From: a bacterium | GTDB lineage: Bacteria; Armatimonadota; Zipacnadia; Zipacnadales; UBA11051 | DNA length: 64,000 nucleotides | Assembly: GCA_021372615.1 (NCBI GenBank) | Contig: JAJFUB010000146.1 | Coordinates: 27,488-91,487 of the forward strand | Direction: 5' to 3' | Shown: positions 56,138-64,000 of the stretch, piece after piece | How the letters are laid out: every line of letters starts with the position of its first letter | How positions within the stretch are numbered: the stretch's first letter is position 1 | Made by a program: the position numbers and the translations under genes | The notes under the pieces: model-generated | The model's database searches: none | Told to the model about the DNA's origin: nothing | Seen by the model: the letters and a program-made list of their open reading frames with translations, nothing else

Positions 56138-57452
56138 GGCGACGCTGCAGCGCGATCACCGTGATGTCATCCTGGCCGGGCTCGGCGGCAAACTTGCCGG
56201 CGGCCGCTCGTACCGCCTGGGCCACTTCCTGTGCCCGCTCCTCCTGGCGCTGTTGCACCAGCTTCCCCACCCGCTCTTCGCCGAAGAACTCCCGCTTGCG
56301 GCTCCGCGCCTCGGAGATCCCGTCTGAGAAGCATACGAGCATGTCGCCCGGCGCCAATTGGATCTGGCGCTCCTGGTACTTCGCCTCGCGCCAGGCAGCG
56401 ACGACGGTGCCGCCGGTGCTCAGCGGAACAACCGGGGCCTCCGGGTCGGCGGGGACGACGAGGGGCGGCACATAGCCGCAGTTGGCGAACGTGAGCATGC
56501 CATCCGACAGGCGCAGGACCCCGATGAAGAGGGCGGCATAGCTCTCGGGTTGCAGGGCCTCATAGGTGGTCTCATTGACATGGGCGGCGGCCGCTGCGGG
56601 CGAGAGGCTCTCTCGGAGCGCCGCCTGCAGGTGAGAGTGCACCAGCGACAGGTGCACGAGCCCGTAGACGCTCTTGCCGGACATGTCGGCCAGCACGATC
56701 AGGAGGTGGTCCGGGTCGAGCAGCCGCAGGTCGTAGAAGTCGCCACCCACCTGCCGCGCCGGCTCGAACACCAGCCCCACATCGTAGCCGGCCAGTTGCG
56801 GCACCCGCTCAGGCAACATGCGCGACTGCAGCACCCGCGCGACGCGCATCTCCTGCCGCAGTTCCAGCACCCCGGCATACTCGACGTCCCAGGCGCGCAT
56901 CAGGTAGCCGGCGATCAGGCCGATGAGCAGCAGCCAGACGCCCTGCGCCGCCGCGGCCTGGAACCAACCGGCAGCAGGGGCCGGCTCGTGGAACAGCGCG
57001 TACGGCATCACCGTCGCGATGACCGTGGCAGCCAGGGCCACCAGTACGGCGCCCAGGCGCCGGAACCAGACAGCGGCCGGGATGATGATGAGGTAGAGCA
57101 GATCGAAGGCGTCATAGCCGGCCTGGCGGAAGACGGCGATGGCGGTCCCGATCATGGCCAGGTCCACCAGCAGCGCCAGGGGGCGCATGCGCCACAGCAC
57201 GATCCCCCGCAGGTACAGCAGCAGGAGCAGGAGGTTGAACAGGGCCGCGACCAGAACGACCCCGTCGAGGAGTTGGAGTGCGTACCGCCACAGCTCGTCA
57301 GGGTCGCCGTCCACGGGGCGCGGATAGCCGTGGGCGCGCAGGATGTAATAGGCGATGATGAAGGCAGTTCGAATGAGGGCGACGATGATGTCCGAGTCCT
57401 CGCGGACCGAACGCTGGCGAGCCTCAGCCGCACCTGGCGGCGTCATGCGCAA
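56121..57452 (-). CDS. Membrane-bound SpoIIE-type PP2C phosphatase
   Basis: A 443-residue protein. The N-terminal half has about six transmembrane helices (IIVALIRTAFIIAYYIL, GVVLVAALFNLLLLLLYL, PLALLVDLAMIGTAIAV, GAVLVALAATVIATVMPY, GVWLLLIGLIAGYLM). After a short linker (MRVARVLQSRMLPE) the C-terminal half is a PPM/SpoIIE phosphatase with QVGGDFYDL, LADMSGKSVYG, LVCFSDGISEA and GQDDITVIAL, the Asp residues of the metal site. It likely dephosphorylates an anti-sigma-factor antagonist in a partner-switch pathway in response to a membrane signal. No partner is nearby. The TTG at 57452 is preferred because GGAGGTG lies eight bases upstream; ATG 57446 is the alternative. Confidence 0.9.
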   Translation of the reverse strand: MRMTPPGAAEARQRSVREDSDIIVALIRTAFIIAYYILRAHGYPRPVDGDPDELWRYALQLLDGVVLVAALFNLLLLLLYLRGIVLWRMRPLALLVDLAMIGTAIAVFRQAGYDAFDLLYLIIIPAAVWFRRLGAVLVALAATVIATVMPYALFHEPAPAAGWFQAAAAQGVWLLLIGLIAGYLMRAWDVEYAGVLELRQEMRVARVLQSRMLPERVPQLAGYDVGLVFEPARQVGGDFYDLRLLDPDHLLIVLADMSGKSVYGLVHLSLVHSHLQAALRESLSPAAAAAHVNETTYEALQPESYAALFIGVLRLSDGMLTFANCGYVPPLVVPADPEAPVVPLSTGGTVVAAWREAKYQERQIQLAPGDMLVCFSDGISEARSRKREFFGEERVGKLVQQRQEERAQEVAQAVRAAAGKFAAEPGQDDITVIALQRRPTDTT

Positions 57453-57613
57453 TGTGCACTCACCTCCCCTCTTGTGCTAAGATATACACGAGGCACCGGC
57501 GCGAAGTTCCCACGCGCGCCGCGACGGAGCGGAGCCCTGAGAGTCCGCTCAAGATCGTTTTCGACATGCCGCTCAGTCGAACCTGCCGGGAAGCTACCCG
57601 AGGGGTGCAGACG

Positions 57614-58285
57614 ATGCCGACGGCCAGCCCCCCCGACCCGGAACTCATCGCGCGGCGCCGCCTGGAGATGGTCGAGCACCAGATCCGGGGGCGCGGCGTC
57701 CATGACGAGCGTGTGCTGCTCGCCATGTCCATGCTGCCGCGCCATGAGTTCGTCCCGCCCGGCCTGCGCGACGAAGCCTACGCCGACATGGCCTTGCCGA
57801 TCGGCCAGGGACAGACCATCTCCCAGCCCTACATGGTGGGGCTGATGCTCAGCTTGCTGCAGCTTGAGCCGGAGCACACGGCGCTGGAGATCGGGGCCGG
57901 ATCGGGCTATGTCGCGGCCCTGCTGGGGATGCTGTGCAGGGCCGTCCATGCCGTCGAGCTGGTCCCAGAGCTGGCCGAGCGGGCGCGGCGGGCCATTCAG
58001 AAAGTCGGCCTGACCAACGTCCACATCGTTGCCGGTGACGGGACCCTGGGCTACCCCGAGGCGGCGCCGTTCGACCGCATCCTCGTCTCCGCGGCGGCGC
58101 CGGCCCTGCCGCAGCCGCTGGTGGAGCAGCTCGCGGAGGGCGGGCGCCTCGTCGCGCCGGTCGGCGGCCGGTCGGTGCAGACCTGCGAGATACACACCAG
58201 GCAGGGCGGCAGGCTGCACCTGGAGCGCAGCATAGACTGCGTGTTTGTGCCCCTCCTGGGCGAACACGGGTGGAAGGACCGCTAG
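57614..58285 (+). CDS. pcm: Protein-L-isoaspartate O-methyltransferase
   Basis: A 223-residue enzyme that repairs isoaspartyl residues by methyl transfer from SAM. LRDEAYADMALPIGQGQTIS and QPYMVGLMLSLL are the family's signature segment around the active site, ALEIGAGSGYVAALLG is SAM motif I, HIVAGDGTLGYPEAAPFDRI the next, and GGRLVAPVGG the C-terminal motif. GAGGGG is a few bases before the ATG at 57614; the frame's extension back to 57452 covers the phosphatase promoter area. It is immediately followed, without a gap, by the isomerase gene. Confidence 0.93.
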   Translation: MPTASPPDPELIARRRLEMVEHQIRGRGVHDERVLLAMSMLPRHEFVPPGLRDEAYADMALPIGQGQTISQPYMVGLMLSLLQLEPEHTALEIGAGSGYVAALLGMLCRAVHAVELVPELAERARRAIQKVGLTNVHIVAGDGTLGYPEAAPFDRILVSAAAPALPQPLVEQLAEGGRLVAPVGGRSVQTCEIHTRQGGRLHLERSIDCVFVPLLGEHGWKDR

Positions 58286-59062
58286 ATGAGGATCGGCTTC
58301 CGAACCGCAGGCTTCCGTGAATGGCCGGTGCAACAGGCGCTGGAGGAGTTGGCCCGGATGGGCTACGATGCCGTGGAGCTGTGCCTGGAGCATCCCGACA
58401 TGCGCCCCGAGCGCCTGACCGAGGCTGAGGCGTCTGCCCTGGCCGTGGCGACGCGCGACCTGGGCCTGGAGATCGCGAGCATCAGCTACCACGGCGACAA
58501 CGACGAGCCCGAGCAGCGCCTGACGAACCAGCAGCGGAGCATCGCCCTCACGGCGGCGATGGGGAGCGATCTGCTCATCCTCAACACGCCCCGCCAGGTC
58601 GCTGGGAGCGAGGCGGAGCAGTGGGAGGCCCTGGTCTCGTGGGTCGAGACCGGGCTGCTCCCTGAGGCCGAGAAGCACGGCGTGCGGCTGGCCTTCGAGC
58701 CCGAGCCCGGCCTGGTGCTCCATGGCCGGCGCGAGATGCTGCAGCTCCTCTCACATCTCCCCCACTCCCTGCTGGGCGTGAACCTCGACCTGGGCCACGC
58801 GTGGCTCACCGACGAGAGCGTGCCTGACACCGTAAGGCAACTTGCACCCTGGCTGTGGCATGTGCACTTCGAGGACTTCCCGCGCGGGGAGCACCGCCAC
58901 CTGCCACCCGGCGAGGGCGACATGCCGCTGGCCGAGATCCACGCGGCCCTGCAGGAGGTCGGCTACGCCGGCCCGTACACGATTGACCTGTTCAACATTG
59001 CGGACGACCCGGCGCGACACGCGGCGGCGAGTCTCGCGGCGATCCGGTTACTGCTCGCGTAG
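58286..59062 (+). CDS. Xylose-isomerase-like TIM-barrel sugar isomerase/epimerase
   Basis: A 258-residue AP-endonuclease-2-fold protein. IGFRTAGFREWPVQQALEEL and MGYDAVELCLEHPDM open the barrel; metal-binding residues are expected at LAFEPEPG (Glu), NLDLGHAWL (Asp and His), WLWHVHFEDFP (His) and the late Asp of YTIDLF. Relatives are keto-sugar isomerases, hydroxypyruvate isomerases or inosose dehydratases. The ATG follows the pcm stop directly and has GGAAGG upstream. It fits use of sugars released by the secreted enzymes. Confidence 0.87.
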   Translation: MRIGFRTAGFREWPVQQALEELARMGYDAVELCLEHPDMRPERLTEAEASALAVATRDLGLEIASISYHGDNDEPEQRLTNQQRSIALTAAMGSDLLILNTPRQVAGSEAEQWEALVSWVETGLLPEAEKHGVRLAFEPEPGLVLHGRREMLQLLSHLPHSLLGVNLDLGHAWLTDESVPDTVRQLAPWLWHVHFEDFPRGEHRHLPPGEGDMPLAEIHAALQEVGYAGPYTIDLFNIADDPARHAAASLAAIRLLLA

Positions 59063-59063
59063 T

Positions 59064-59080
59064 GCGGGCTTCCAGCCCGC
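59064..59080. repeat. Short palindrome between two genes
   Basis: GCGGGCT and AGCCCGC flank TCC, right after the isomerase stop. It is similar in form to the other dispersed palindromes in the window. Confidence 0.4.
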
Positions 59081-59103
59081 CTGCTCCCGGAGGAGGCCCT
59101 GGC

Positions 59104-59874
59104 ATGGCGATTCCGTACGACTGCCACACCCACACCACGTTCTCGGACGGCCGCAATTCCGTCGAGGAGAACGTGCGCCAGGCGGAGGCCATGGGCCTGG
59201 AGTTGGTCGTCATCAGCGACCATCTGTGGCCGGACACCGATGACCTCAGCACCCACGTCCAGCGCATTGTGGCGGCCGATGCCGAGAGCCCTATCCATGT
59301 CGTACCGGGCCTGGAGGTCACGGTCCAGGACTCCATGGGGACAGTGCCCCTCACCGACCGCGACGCCAGCCTCGTGCGGTTCGTGCTGGCGGACATCGGC
59401 GGCTGTACCCGCGGCGTAGCCATTGATCCGCCGGCCGATGTGGACCGTTACCTGTCGAACATCTTCCGCACCACCCTCGCCATGGTCGAGAACCCGCTGG
59501 TGCACGCCCTGGCCCACCCCTTCAACCTGGGGCGCTTCCCGGCCACGGTGACCCCGGCGCAGCTCCCGCGCAGCGGCCTGCGCGAGGTCGGCGCGGCCCT
59601 GTTCGAGGCGGACAAGGCCTTCGAGATCATGAACCAGATGAGCTGGTGGTACCCGGACATGTCCGAGCGCCAGTTCACGCTGGAGTATGCAGAGTTACTG
59701 GCCGTGATGGCCGAACAGAACGCCAAGTTCGTCCTGGGCAGCGATGCGCACTCGTGTGGAGCGGTGGGGGCGCAGGGCTGGTGCCGCCGGGTGATGGAGC
59801 TGGCGGGCATCGAGAAGTCGCAAGTCGTTGATCTGCCGCGCAAGTTCTCAGACCGACATCCGCCGGTGAGATAG
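59104..59874 (+). CDS. PHP-domain phosphoesterase
   Basis: A 256-residue protein. YDCHTHTTFSDGRNSVEENV is the first metal-binding motif of PHP proteins, VVISDHLWPDTDD the second, VVPGLEVTV the Glu ligand region, HALAHPFNLGRF the next, and FVLGSDAHSCGAVG the terminal ligands. It is probably a histidinol-phosphatase-like or 3',5'-nucleotide-type hydrolase; the substrate is unknown. GGAGGAGG lies just upstream of the ATG at 59104, which rules out the open extension to 59062. It is a distant paralogue of the gene at 7251-7916. Confidence 0.87.
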   Translation: MAIPYDCHTHTTFSDGRNSVEENVRQAEAMGLELVVISDHLWPDTDDLSTHVQRIVAADAESPIHVVPGLEVTVQDSMGTVPLTDRDASLVRFVLADIGGCTRGVAIDPPADVDRYLSNIFRTTLAMVENPLVHALAHPFNLGRFPATVTPAQLPRSGLREVGAALFEADKAFEIMNQMSWWYPDMSERQFTLEYAELLAVMAEQNAKFVLGSDAHSCGAVGAQGWCRRVMELAGIEKSQVVDLPRKFSDRHPPVR

Positions 59875-59878
59875 GCCC

Positions 59879-61414
59879 ATGCGGAGCAGCAACCGCCGCT
59901 ACCTCATACACCGTCTGTTGGTCGTCACGGGCTCCCTGGGGCGGCTGCTGGGCCTGTTCGGTCTGGTCCTGATCGTGCCCGGGGTGGTCGGTCTGCTCTA
60001 TGGCGAGGTTCGCGTGGGCCTGGCGTTCGTCGTGTGCGGCGCAGTGACGGCGCTGGGCGGCGGGGTGCTGCGGCGGAAGCTCCCCCGGGGGCGGCTGGGC
60101 ACGCGCGAGGCCATTCTGCTATGCACCGGCGCCTGGGCGGTCTGCTCCCTGCTGGCGGCGATCCCGCTGCACCTGACGTCACCACTGCGCGGCCTGGACG
60201 CGATCTTCGAGTGCGTCAGCGGCCTGACGACGACGGGGCTGACCGTGCTGCAGGGCCTGGACAACCAGCCGCACGCGATCATCTTCTGGCGGTCGCTGAG
60301 CCAACTGCTCGGGGGCCTCGGCATCCTGTCGTTCTTCCTGCTGGTCAGCTACCCGGGCAGCGCGGCACATCGGCTACTGCAGACCGAATCCACGATGGTG
60401 CATGTGCCGCGGCCCACGCCCAGCCTGCAGCGGACCGTGGCCATCACCTGGATGATCTATGGGGTGCTGCTGGTCGCCAACCTCGTGGTTCTCCTCATCC
60501 TGGGCGTCGGGGGATTCCAGGCGATCAACTACGCCTTCACCACCACCTCGACCGGCGGCTTTGCCCCTCACGACCTGGGGGTGGGCCAATTCGCCGCTGC
60601 GGGGCACCCGAACGCCTACGCCATCGAGCTGGCGACCATCGTCTTCATGCTGCTGGGCGGGATCAACTACCTGCTGCACTACCGGGCCCTGACCGGACGC
60701 GTCAGTGTGCTGTTGACGGCGACCGAGCCGCGGCGCTACTGGCTGCTACTGCTGGGCGCCCTGGCGCTGGTGACGGTCGAGGCCCTGGCTCTGCCGCAGA
60801 ACTGGGAGGCGCTGGCCCAGGCCGGCCCGACCGGAACCATGGGAGGGAGCATTGGCTTCACGTGCTTCCGCATCGCCAGCTTCCAGACCGCCTCGCTCGT
60901 GAGCAGCGCCGGCCACGTGACGGTGCCGCTGCACTACAGCTTCTTCGGCCCGGCAGCGCGGCAGGTGTTCATGGGCCTGCTGATGCTGGGCGGCTGCGCG
61001 GGCTCGACGGCCGGCGGGCTCAAGATCGTGCGCGCGGCCGTTCTGGGCAAGAGCCTGATCCAGGAGACGCGCAAGCTCTCTCACCCCGAGGGCAGCGTCC
61101 TGCCCGTCGTGCTCGATCGGCGGGTCATCGAGGCCCGCGTGGTGCAGTCCATGGCGGCGATGGCCTTCGCGTGGATCGTGTTCACCGGGGTGGGTGGAGT
61201 GCTCATGGCGCTGGACTCGTCGCATGGCGGCTTCGAGTGCCTGTCGCTCTCCGTCTCGGCGCTGAGCAACACCGGTCCCAGCCTCATGCCGATGCAGCAG
61301 ACGGCCCTGCTGCCGCCGCTGTCCAAGGTGGTGCTCATGGTCTGGATGATCGCGGGCCGGCTGGAGATCCTGCCTGTCCTGGCGCTCTTCAGCGCCAGGA
61401 CGTGGCATCAGTAG
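59879..61414 (+). CDS. TrkH/KtrB-type potassium transporter
   Basis: A 511-residue integral membrane protein with the four M1-P-M2 repeats of the Trk/Ktr superfamily. The selectivity loops are SGLTTTGLTV, TTTSTGGFAP, ASFQTASLVSS and SALSNTGPS. Glycines are present in loops 1, 2 and 4, but in loop 3 a Ser stands where the family usually has Gly (T-A-G becomes T-A-S). It imports potassium with the cytosolic TrkA subunit encoded next. The ATG is four bases after the PHP stop, so the genes are one transcript. Confidence 0.92.
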   Translation: MRSSNRRYLIHRLLVVTGSLGRLLGLFGLVLIVPGVVGLLYGEVRVGLAFVVCGAVTALGGGVLRRKLPRGRLGTREAILLCTGAWAVCSLLAAIPLHLTSPLRGLDAIFECVSGLTTTGLTVLQGLDNQPHAIIFWRSLSQLLGGLGILSFFLLVSYPGSAAHRLLQTESTMVHVPRPTPSLQRTVAITWMIYGVLLVANLVVLLILGVGGFQAINYAFTTTSTGGFAPHDLGVGQFAAAGHPNAYAIELATIVFMLLGGINYLLHYRALTGRVSVLLTATEPRRYWLLLLGALALVTVEALALPQNWEALAQAGPTGTMGGSIGFTCFRIASFQTASLVSSAGHVTVPLHYSFFGPAARQVFMGLLMLGGCAGSTAGGLKIVRAAVLGKSLIQETRKLSHPEGSVLPVVLDRRVIEARVVQSMAAMAFAWIVFTGVGGVLMALDSSHGGFECLSLSVSALSNTGPSLMPMQQTALLPPLSKVVLMVWMIAGRLEILPVLALFSARTWHQ

Positions 61415-61416
61415 GT

Positions 61417-61451
61417 ATTGGGGTTTGGGGATTGGGTTCTGGGGTTTGGGG
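61417..61451. repeat. Five 7-bp tandem repeats, consensus WTTGGGG
   Basis: Units read ATTGGGG, TTTGGGG, ATTGGGT, TCTGGGG, TTTGGGG, placed two bases after the TrkH stop and before trkA. It is the third five-unit heptamer tract in the window. Confidence 0.65.
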
Positions 61452-61502
61452 ACGGAGGCCTTTCCTCTACGCCGGCTACTATCCCGCACCGGGAGACAAC
61501 CC

Positions 61503-62174
61503 ATGTATGTAGTCATCGGTGGTACCGGTTCGACCGGCGGCAGGCTGGCGGGGGTGCTGGCTGACCGCCACGATGTCGTGGCGATCGAGACCGACCAGCA
61601 CCGCTGCGAACAGCTCTATGCCGAACTGGGCATTCTGGTCATCAACGGGTCGGCTACCGACATTCGTGTGTTGGAGGAGGCCGGCATCGAGCGCGCCGAC
61701 GTCGCCTGCGGCTTGATGGGCGACGACGCCGACAACCTGGCCTTCCTGCTGCTCGCCCACCGCTTCGGCGTCAAGGCGCGGATTGCCCGCATGAGGGACG
61801 CGCGCTACCGAGAGGCCTACGAACTGGCCGGGGCGACGGACATCCTGAATGCCGCCGACATGTTCATGCGCGAGATCGTCTTCTCCATCGAGCGCCCGGA
61901 GGCGCGGCGCATCACCGAGATCGGCGCCGGCGAGGCCGAGCTATTGGCCGTCCAGATCCCCGAAGGCGCCGCCATCGAGGGGCGCACGGTGCAGCAACTC
62001 ACGCAGTCCAGCGGTTTCCCCGAGACCTGCGTCATTGCCGGCATCATAGATGGCGAGCGCCGTGTCACCATCCCGCGCGGGGCCGCCCAGATCGCCCCCC
62101 GGAGCGAACTGCTGGTCGTCGCCCGCCCGGAAGAAGTCCCCGACATCGTGACTTTCCTCACACGCAGGAAGTGA
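61503..62174 (+). CDS. TrkA/KtrA-type RCK regulatory subunit
   Basis: A 223-residue cytosolic protein with one RCK_N and one RCK_C domain, the KtrA size rather than the double TrkA. YVVIGGTGSTGGRLAGVLAD is the Rossmann motif, with GTGSTG and the acidic end of strand 2 in VVAIETDQ. GLMGDDADNLAFLLLA and IEGRTVQQLTQ are typical. It binds NADH or ATP and gates the TrkH channel. GGGAG lies six bases before the ATG at 61503. It is separated from the trkH-like gene only by the heptamer tract. Confidence 0.93.
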   Translation: MYVVIGGTGSTGGRLAGVLADRHDVVAIETDQHRCEQLYAELGILVINGSATDIRVLEEAGIERADVACGLMGDDADNLAFLLLAHRFGVKARIARMRDARYREAYELAGATDILNAADMFMREIVFSIERPEARRITEIGAGEAELLAVQIPEGAAIEGRTVQQLTQSSGFPETCVIAGIIDGERRVTIPRGAAQIAPRSELLVVARPEEVPDIVTFLTRRK

Positions 62175-62273
62175 CCCGCCGGCCGCGAACAGTAAGGTGT
62201 GTCGGCTGCGGCGCCGCCCGAGCGCCGGGCCGACCATGTCTCTTGGCCGGTGAGAAGCCGTAGGAAGCGAACC

Positions 62274-63509
62274 ATGCCCGAGACCGCCCCCTCCACCGAA
62301 CCCGTTGTCCCCCTGCGCCTGGGGCGTCTGCTGGCGTGCACCTTCGGCCACGGCCTCAGTGACGGGTATGCCAACTTCGTGCCGCCGCTGTGGTTCACGG
62401 TCCAGCGGATGTTCAGCCTGAGCGACCCGGCACTGGGGCTCGTCTCCCAGGTCCTGGGCATCACCACCAACTTCGCCCAGCCAGTCTTCGGCTACGTGGT
62501 GGACCGCTACCGGCTGCGCAACATGCTCCCCCTGGCGCTGCTGCTGGCCACGCTGTTCATGTCGCTCGTGGGCTTCATGCCCAACCTGACGCTGTTCCTG
62601 GTGTGCATGATGCTCAGTGGGCTGGGCATCGCCCTGTTCCACCCCCGCGGCGGCTCGCTGGCCGCCGAGGCCTCCGGCTCCTACCGCGCCTTCGGGATGG
62701 GCATCTTTGGGGCCGGGGGCGCTGTCGGCTACGCGGCCGCCTCGCTGCTGGCCCCGCTGCTGCACGAGTGGGGGCTGGGGGTGGGCCTGAAGCCCCTGCA
62801 GGGCTTCGTGTTCATGCTGCCGCTGGCGCTGGCCGGGGTGCTGCTGATCGTGCGCTACAACCCGGGGCGCTCGCCGATGCGCCCGAACGCCGGTGACGAG
62901 CCGGAGATGCCGCCCTTCAGCCTGCGGCGCGACCTACTACCCTATCTGCGCCCGCTGACGCCACTCTTCGTGGTGATGGTCCTGCGCTCGGCGACGGTCT
63001 GCGCCTATGCGACCTTCATGCAGATCCTTGAGGGCCGGGCGGGGCACTCTACACTGTTCCAGGGCGCGGTGCTGTTCTGCTTCGTGGGCGGGGCCGCGGT
63101 CGGCAACCTGACGGGGGGGCGCCTGAGTGACCGCTACGGGCGCCGTTTCATGACAGTGCTGACGTTGCTGCTCAGCCCGCCGCTGCTGTACGGGGCTCTG
63201 TATGCTCCGCCGGTGGCGGTGCTGGGGCTGCTCTTCCTGGCCGGCGCGACGCTGCGGGGAGCGGAGTCGGTCAACATTGCGCAGACCCAGGACCTGCTGC
63301 CCCACGGCATGAGCATGGCCTCGGCCATCAGCATGGGCTTCACCTGGGGCGTCGCCGGGTTCATTGCGCCCCTGGTGGGCCTCCTGTCCAAGTGGAGTGG
63401 CAGTCTGGCCCTGGCGCTGGCAGCGACCTGTGCCCTGCCGATCATCGCCGCGTTCGTGGCGCTGTCCCTGCCGACGCGCCCGGAACAAATCGCGCCCCGG
63501 AAGGTCTGA
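62274..63509 (+). CDS. Major facilitator superfamily transporter
   Basis: A 411-residue protein with about twelve transmembrane helices. FGHGLSDGYANFVPPLWF in the first helix and FGYVVDRYRLRNMLPLALLL after the second resemble the fosmidomycin-resistance (Fsr) group of MFS exporters. ALFHPRGGSLAAEASG and NLTGGRLSDRYGRRFM (the MFS A-motif repeat) follow. The substrate is unknown; drug or sugar export are both possible. AGGA lies about eight bases before the ATG at 62274; the open extension to 62199 lacks a ribosome site. Confidence 0.88.
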   Translation: MPETAPSTEPVVPLRLGRLLACTFGHGLSDGYANFVPPLWFTVQRMFSLSDPALGLVSQVLGITTNFAQPVFGYVVDRYRLRNMLPLALLLATLFMSLVGFMPNLTLFLVCMMLSGLGIALFHPRGGSLAAEASGSYRAFGMGIFGAGGAVGYAAASLLAPLLHEWGLGVGLKPLQGFVFMLPLALAGVLLIVRYNPGRSPMRPNAGDEPEMPPFSLRRDLLPYLRPLTPLFVVMVLRSATVCAYATFMQILEGRAGHSTLFQGAVLFCFVGGAAVGNLTGGRLSDRYGRRFMTVLTLLLSPPLLYGALYAPPVAVLGLLFLAGATLRGAESVNIAQTQDLLPHGMSMASAISMGFTWGVAGFIAPLVGLLSKWSGSLALALAATCALPIIAAFVALSLPTRPEQIAPRKV

Positions 63510-63587
63510 GACTCAAGCGCTGCCCGGCAGGACCAGCGGACATCCACCCCGAATATGCGCATACTGCCCGCCCCACCGGAGACCGTT

Positions 63588-63992
63588 GTGCCCAGAGTAT
63601 TGATTGTGGAAGACGATCGCGAGCTGCGCCAGGTTCTGTCTTACTCGCTCATGGATATCGGCGCCGAGTGCGTCGAAGCCACGGATGGCCGCAAGGCGCT
63701 GGAGATCCTGTGCCAGAGCCTGGCGCCCGAGGAGCAGTTCCAACTGGTGCTGCTGGACATCCTCATGCCCGGCGGGGTGAGTGGCTGGGACGTGCTGGAG
63801 GCCATGCGGGCCAACCCGCTGTGGTCGGACATCCCGGCGGTGGTGCTCAGCGGCAAGGCCACGCTGCTGGCCGAGCAGGAACGGGCCCGGAAGCTGCGGG
63901 CCGCGCACCTGCAGAAGACCGCCCGGTTCGTGGATGAGGTGATGGCCAAGGCCCGCGAGGTGCTGGGGCTGGGGGACGACGCAACAGCATAG
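63588..63992 (+). CDS. Stand-alone receiver-domain response regulator
   Basis: A 134-residue CheY-like protein. VLIVEDDREL gives the acidic pocket, LVLLDILMPGGVSGWDVLEA the phospho-acceptor Asp, AVVLSGKA the Ser/Thr and the lysine region LQKTARFVDEVM the switch. There is no output domain, so it acts through a partner. The start is a GTG at 63588 with GGAG six bases upstream; an ATG at 63555 has no ribosome site. The M-P-G-G-V-S-G-W insertion in the active loop is longer than usual. The window ends eight bases after its stop. Confidence 0.88.
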   Translation: MPRVLIVEDDRELRQVLSYSLMDIGAECVEATDGRKALEILCQSLAPEEQFQLVLLDILMPGGVSGWDVLEAMRANPLWSDIPAVVLSGKATLLAEQERARKLRAAHLQKTARFVDEVMAKAREVLGLGDDATA

Positions 63993-64000
63993 ACAGGCTG

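Noticed and set aside
59062..59103. Earlier start for the PHP gene
   Set aside because: The extension is the translation of a palindrome after the isomerase stop; the ATG at 59104 has a full ribosome site.

Overview
The window is GC-rich and densely coding. Two tandem pseudopilins at 14922-16264 carry an N-terminal signature ([19 protein letters not shown]) and a C-terminal H-X9-DG motif that I associate with Armatimonadota and related Gram-negative, Planctomycetes-like lineages. Together with secreted glycosidases, DUF4838, Gfo/Idh/MocA, PHP and URO-D-type genes, this suggests an uncultivated, polysaccharide-degrading Armatimonadota-like bacterium. That placement is inference. I saw no rRNA, tRNA, CRISPR array or prophage.

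Layout. 1-5.3 kb: the end of a Gfo/Idh/MocA dehydrogenase converges on a large two-ATPase-domain acyl-CoA dehydratase activase. 5.3-16.3 kb: a minus-strand run with an orphan HsdS-like protein, a lipoprotein, a PHP phosphoesterase, a secreted protein, two Gfo/Idh/MocA dehydrogenases, a TIR-TM-TPR protein, two peptidases and two pseudopilins. 16.5-26.7 kb: plus-strand carbohydrate genes (a frameshifted glycosidase-like gene, a LamG/TIM-barrel protein, an alpha-galactosidase-like enzyme interrupted by a perfect palindrome, and a URO-D-like protein), then an MscS-beta-domain membrane protein. 26.8-35.5 kb: sialate O-acetylesterase, a spore-photoproduct-lyase-like radical SAM protein, a methyltransferase, a beta-helix protein, a 28-residue Cys/Gly/Lys peptide gene, and a GH2 enzyme. 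35.7-42 kb: a regulatory and defence-like stretch with a winged-helix plus double-KaiC/solute-binding-protein fusion operon, VapBC, a ceramidase-like enzyme and an MNT-HEPN pair. 42-51.9 kb: beta-helix protein, DUF4838, a RAYT transposase between two clusters of its probable REP palindromes, an SDR, a large secreted protein and a zinc alcohol dehydrogenase. 52-64 kb: a sigma-receiver-HEAT fusion, a TIM-barrel-like protein, a methyltransferase, lexA with two SOS boxes over its promoter, a SpoIIE-type phosphatase, pcm, a sugar isomerase, PHP, TrkH/TrkA potassium uptake, an MFS transporter and a receiver protein.

How it fits together. Much of the window looks like scavenging of complex glycans: secreted hydrolases and esterases release sugars that the Gfo/Idh/MocA, SDR, ADH and xylose-isomerase-like enzymes could oxidise or isomerise. 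The most unusual content is regulatory: a cytosolic sugar-binding module fused to two KaiC ATPases, and an ECF sigma factor fused to a receiver and HEAT repeats. The genome also carries several families of short palindromes and 7-bp tandem repeats, one palindrome lying in frame inside an enzyme gene.
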